Below are positions 7,134 through 8,191 of a stretch of DNA of 8,191 nt, in pieces. Made by a program: the position numbers and the translations under genes. Positions within the stretch are counted from its first letter, which is position 1. Every line of letters starts with the position of its first letter. The stretch comes from Myxococcales bacterium (GTDB taxonomy: Bacteria; Desulfobacterota_B; Binatia; UBA1149; SPBQ01): positions 1-8,191 of the forward strand of contig SPBQ01000086.1 of the NCBI GenBank assembly GCA_004525875.1. The letters run 5' to 3'. Under the pieces are notes generated by a model, which was given only the letters and a program-made list of their open reading frames with translations, was not told the DNA's origin and made no database searches.

Positions 7134-8191
7134 ATGCGGTTATCCACTGCCCAGGTTTCTCTTTTCAGGAACATCGTCGACTCAGGTCCGGTCGAGGTCG
7201 AGCGCGATATCACGTGCATGCTCGGCAAGAACGAGTCGGGCAAGACCACATTCCTGCAGGCGCTGGCCAGCCTGAACCCCGCCTATGAAGGGTCCTTCAG
7301 TCTTGACCTGGCGGCGGACTACCCGCGCTGGCGAACGGCGCGTGACGCGCGCGAGATGGATCTGTCCGAGGTCATCCCGGTCTGGGCGAGATTCGAGCTC
7401 GACGCGGAGGAGAGCGAGGATCTGTCAGAAAAGCTCGGCCTGCCGCTTCCTCAGTGCGGGTTCCTGAGGGTGGGGCGTCGCTACGACGGTGAGTTGCTCG
7501 TCGAGCTTGACGTCGACGAGCGCGAGGTGATGGCAACGCTCGTTGCCGGCGCCGCTGAAGTAGGCCTCGGCGACCGCGCGGCGACGCGGTCAAAGCCGCA
7601 GGACCTGGCGGCGCTCTTCAAGGAAGAACTCTCAAAGCTTCCCAAGGATAAAAAAGATGAGGTCAAGGTGCTGCGCGACCTGATGACCACGGCCGAGACG
7701 GTCTCCGAGCTCTCCAGCTCCGGTCTCACCGGCAAGGCGCTGCAGTCGGTCGTCGAGCGGCTGCCACGCTTCTTTTACTTCAGCGAGTACAGCGCACTGG
7801 CCGGGCGCATCGACCTGACCGATCTGTTCACGAAGGCCAAACGTGCGAACGCCAAGCTGGAGAACCACGAACGCACGGCGCTGTCGCTGTTGCGGCTGGC
7901 GGGTGTGGACGACGGGGAGTTCCTCGATGCTGATTTCGAGACGCGCATCTCGGAGCTCGAGGCGGCGGCCAACGAGCTGTCCGGTGAGGTGTTCCGTTAC
8001 TGGTCGCAGAATCGAGACATCCGCGTGAGCCTCGTGAGCGACGCGGCGCCGATCGGCACCGGCAAGACGCAGACGATTCACCGATTCCTCGATCTGCGCC
8101 TGCACGACCTTCGCCACCAGGTTACGACCAACTTCGAGCGGCGATCGCCCGGCTTTCGCTGGTTCTTCTCGTTCGTGGCGGCCATTTCGGA
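7134..8191 (+). CDS. OLD-like / RecF-SMC-type AAA ATPase, N-terminal part, C-terminus cut by window edge
   Basis: The frame is open for 352 codons to the right edge. The N-terminus has the typical layout of ABC-type ATPases of the RecF/SMC/OLD class: a first strand and FRN segment (residues 11-13), then the P-loop G31-KNESGK-T38 for ATP binding. Later landmarks are a family-like RFFYFSEYS segment (Tyr215), a charged helical stretch from about 240 to 290 with possible coiled coil, YWSQN (289-293), and NFERRSPGFRWFFSF (333-347). The last motif sits where the ABC signature is expected and is typical of uncharacterised OLD-like ATPases. The Walker B, the switch histidine and any TOPRIM nuclease domain would be in the unseen C-terminal half, so nuclease activity cannot be judged. 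Residues 167-178 are lysine-rich. The start is supported by a strong ribosome binding site. Opening codons include TTA, ACT and CTT, slightly less GC-rich than recBC. The fold is confident; the role (defence, repair or other) is not. Confidence 0.8.
   Translation, partial: MRLSTAQVSLFRNIVDSGPVEVERDITCMLGKNESGKTTFLQALASLNPAYEGSFSLDLAADYPRWRTARDAREMDLSEVIPVWARFELDAEESEDLSEKLGLPLPQCGFLRVGRRYDGELLVELDVDEREVMATLVAGAAEVGLGDRAATRSKPQDLAALFKEELSKLPKDKKDEVKVLRDLMTTAETVSELSSSGLTGKALQSVVERLPRFFYFSEYSALAGRIDLTDLFTKAKRANAKLENHERTALSLLRLAGVDDGEFLDADFETRISELEAAANELSGEVFRYWSQNRDIRVSLVSDAAPIGTGKTQTIHRFLDLRLHDLRHQVTTNFERRSPGFRWFFSFVAAIS

Noticed and set aside
7140..7142. A TTA leucine codon at codon 3 of the ATPase gene, considered as a bldA-type control point.
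   Set aside because: recB also has a TTA at codon 38, and nothing shows the host is a streptomycete.
7122..7201. An identical 12-mer GGTCGAGGTCGA at 7122-7133 and 7190-7201.
   Set aside because: Each copy is itself a tandem GGTCGA. The second encodes part of a Val-Glu repeat in the ATPase, and the first overlaps the Shine-Dalgarno spacer. Such GTCGAG-rich strings are common in this composition.
7650..7655. A run of six A in the ATPase gene, considered as a frameshift or slippage site.
   Set aside because: The reading frame is AAA AAA GAT, not the X XXY YYZ register needed for -1 slippage. The zero frame stays open, with family motifs on both sides.
7632..8117. A 161-codon minus-strand frame opposite the ATPase gene.
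   Set aside because: It lies antisense to a gene with a clear P-loop, family motifs and a strong ribosome binding site, and shows no recognisable domain of its own.

Overview
This window comes from a GC-rich bacterial chromosome (roughly two thirds G+C by eye, with third codon positions dominated by G or C). It holds three real genes, two of which run off the window edges. The RecB and RecC proteins read here can be aligned almost motif for motif with the Escherichia coli enzymes. The sequence does not fix the phylum: a GC-rich proteobacterium or relative, or an actinobacterium, would all fit. There are no RNA genes, CRISPR arrays or insertion sequences.

Bases 1-6942 are a minus-strand operon, recC then recB. 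recC (GTG start at 6942, stop at 3535) is complete at 1135 codons. recB starts inside the recC stop codon (ATGA overlap at 3538-3535) and stays open for 1179 codons to the left edge. E. coli RecB is 1180 residues, so only the last few residues should be missing. recB has no stop in the window and therefore appears only when the minus strand is read through to the edge. Its helicase motifs and nuclease residues are all present, so this looks like a working RecBC pair. recD is expected to the left but cannot be seen.

Bases 6943-7133 are a divergent intergenic region. It contains a perfect 6-bp GC-rich hairpin, a shorter hairpin in the presumed recC leader, and a 6-bp direct repeat with 10-bp periodicity. 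I see no convincing sigma-70 promoter on either strand. A strong Shine-Dalgarno precedes the rightward gene.

Bases 7134-8191 are the first 352 codons of a plus-strand gene for an ABC/SMC/RecF-type P-loop ATPase. It resembles the AAA ATPases grouped with OLD-family (overcoming lysogenization defect) nucleases, and its C-terminal half lies outside the window.

RecBC(D) unwinds and degrades linear double-stranded DNA, and is converted to a recombination-promoting enzyme when RecC reads a Chi sequence. OLD-like ATPases are often antiphage or DNA-repair effectors, and phage lambda Old protein has a known genetic link to RecBC. A RecBC operon facing such an ATPase is therefore a plausible DNA-end-processing or defence neighbourhood, but this is inferred from adjacency only. 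The most specific unusual point is that several RecC positions matching the E. coli Chi-reading pocket carry different residues, which suggests a different Chi sequence or altered Chi control.
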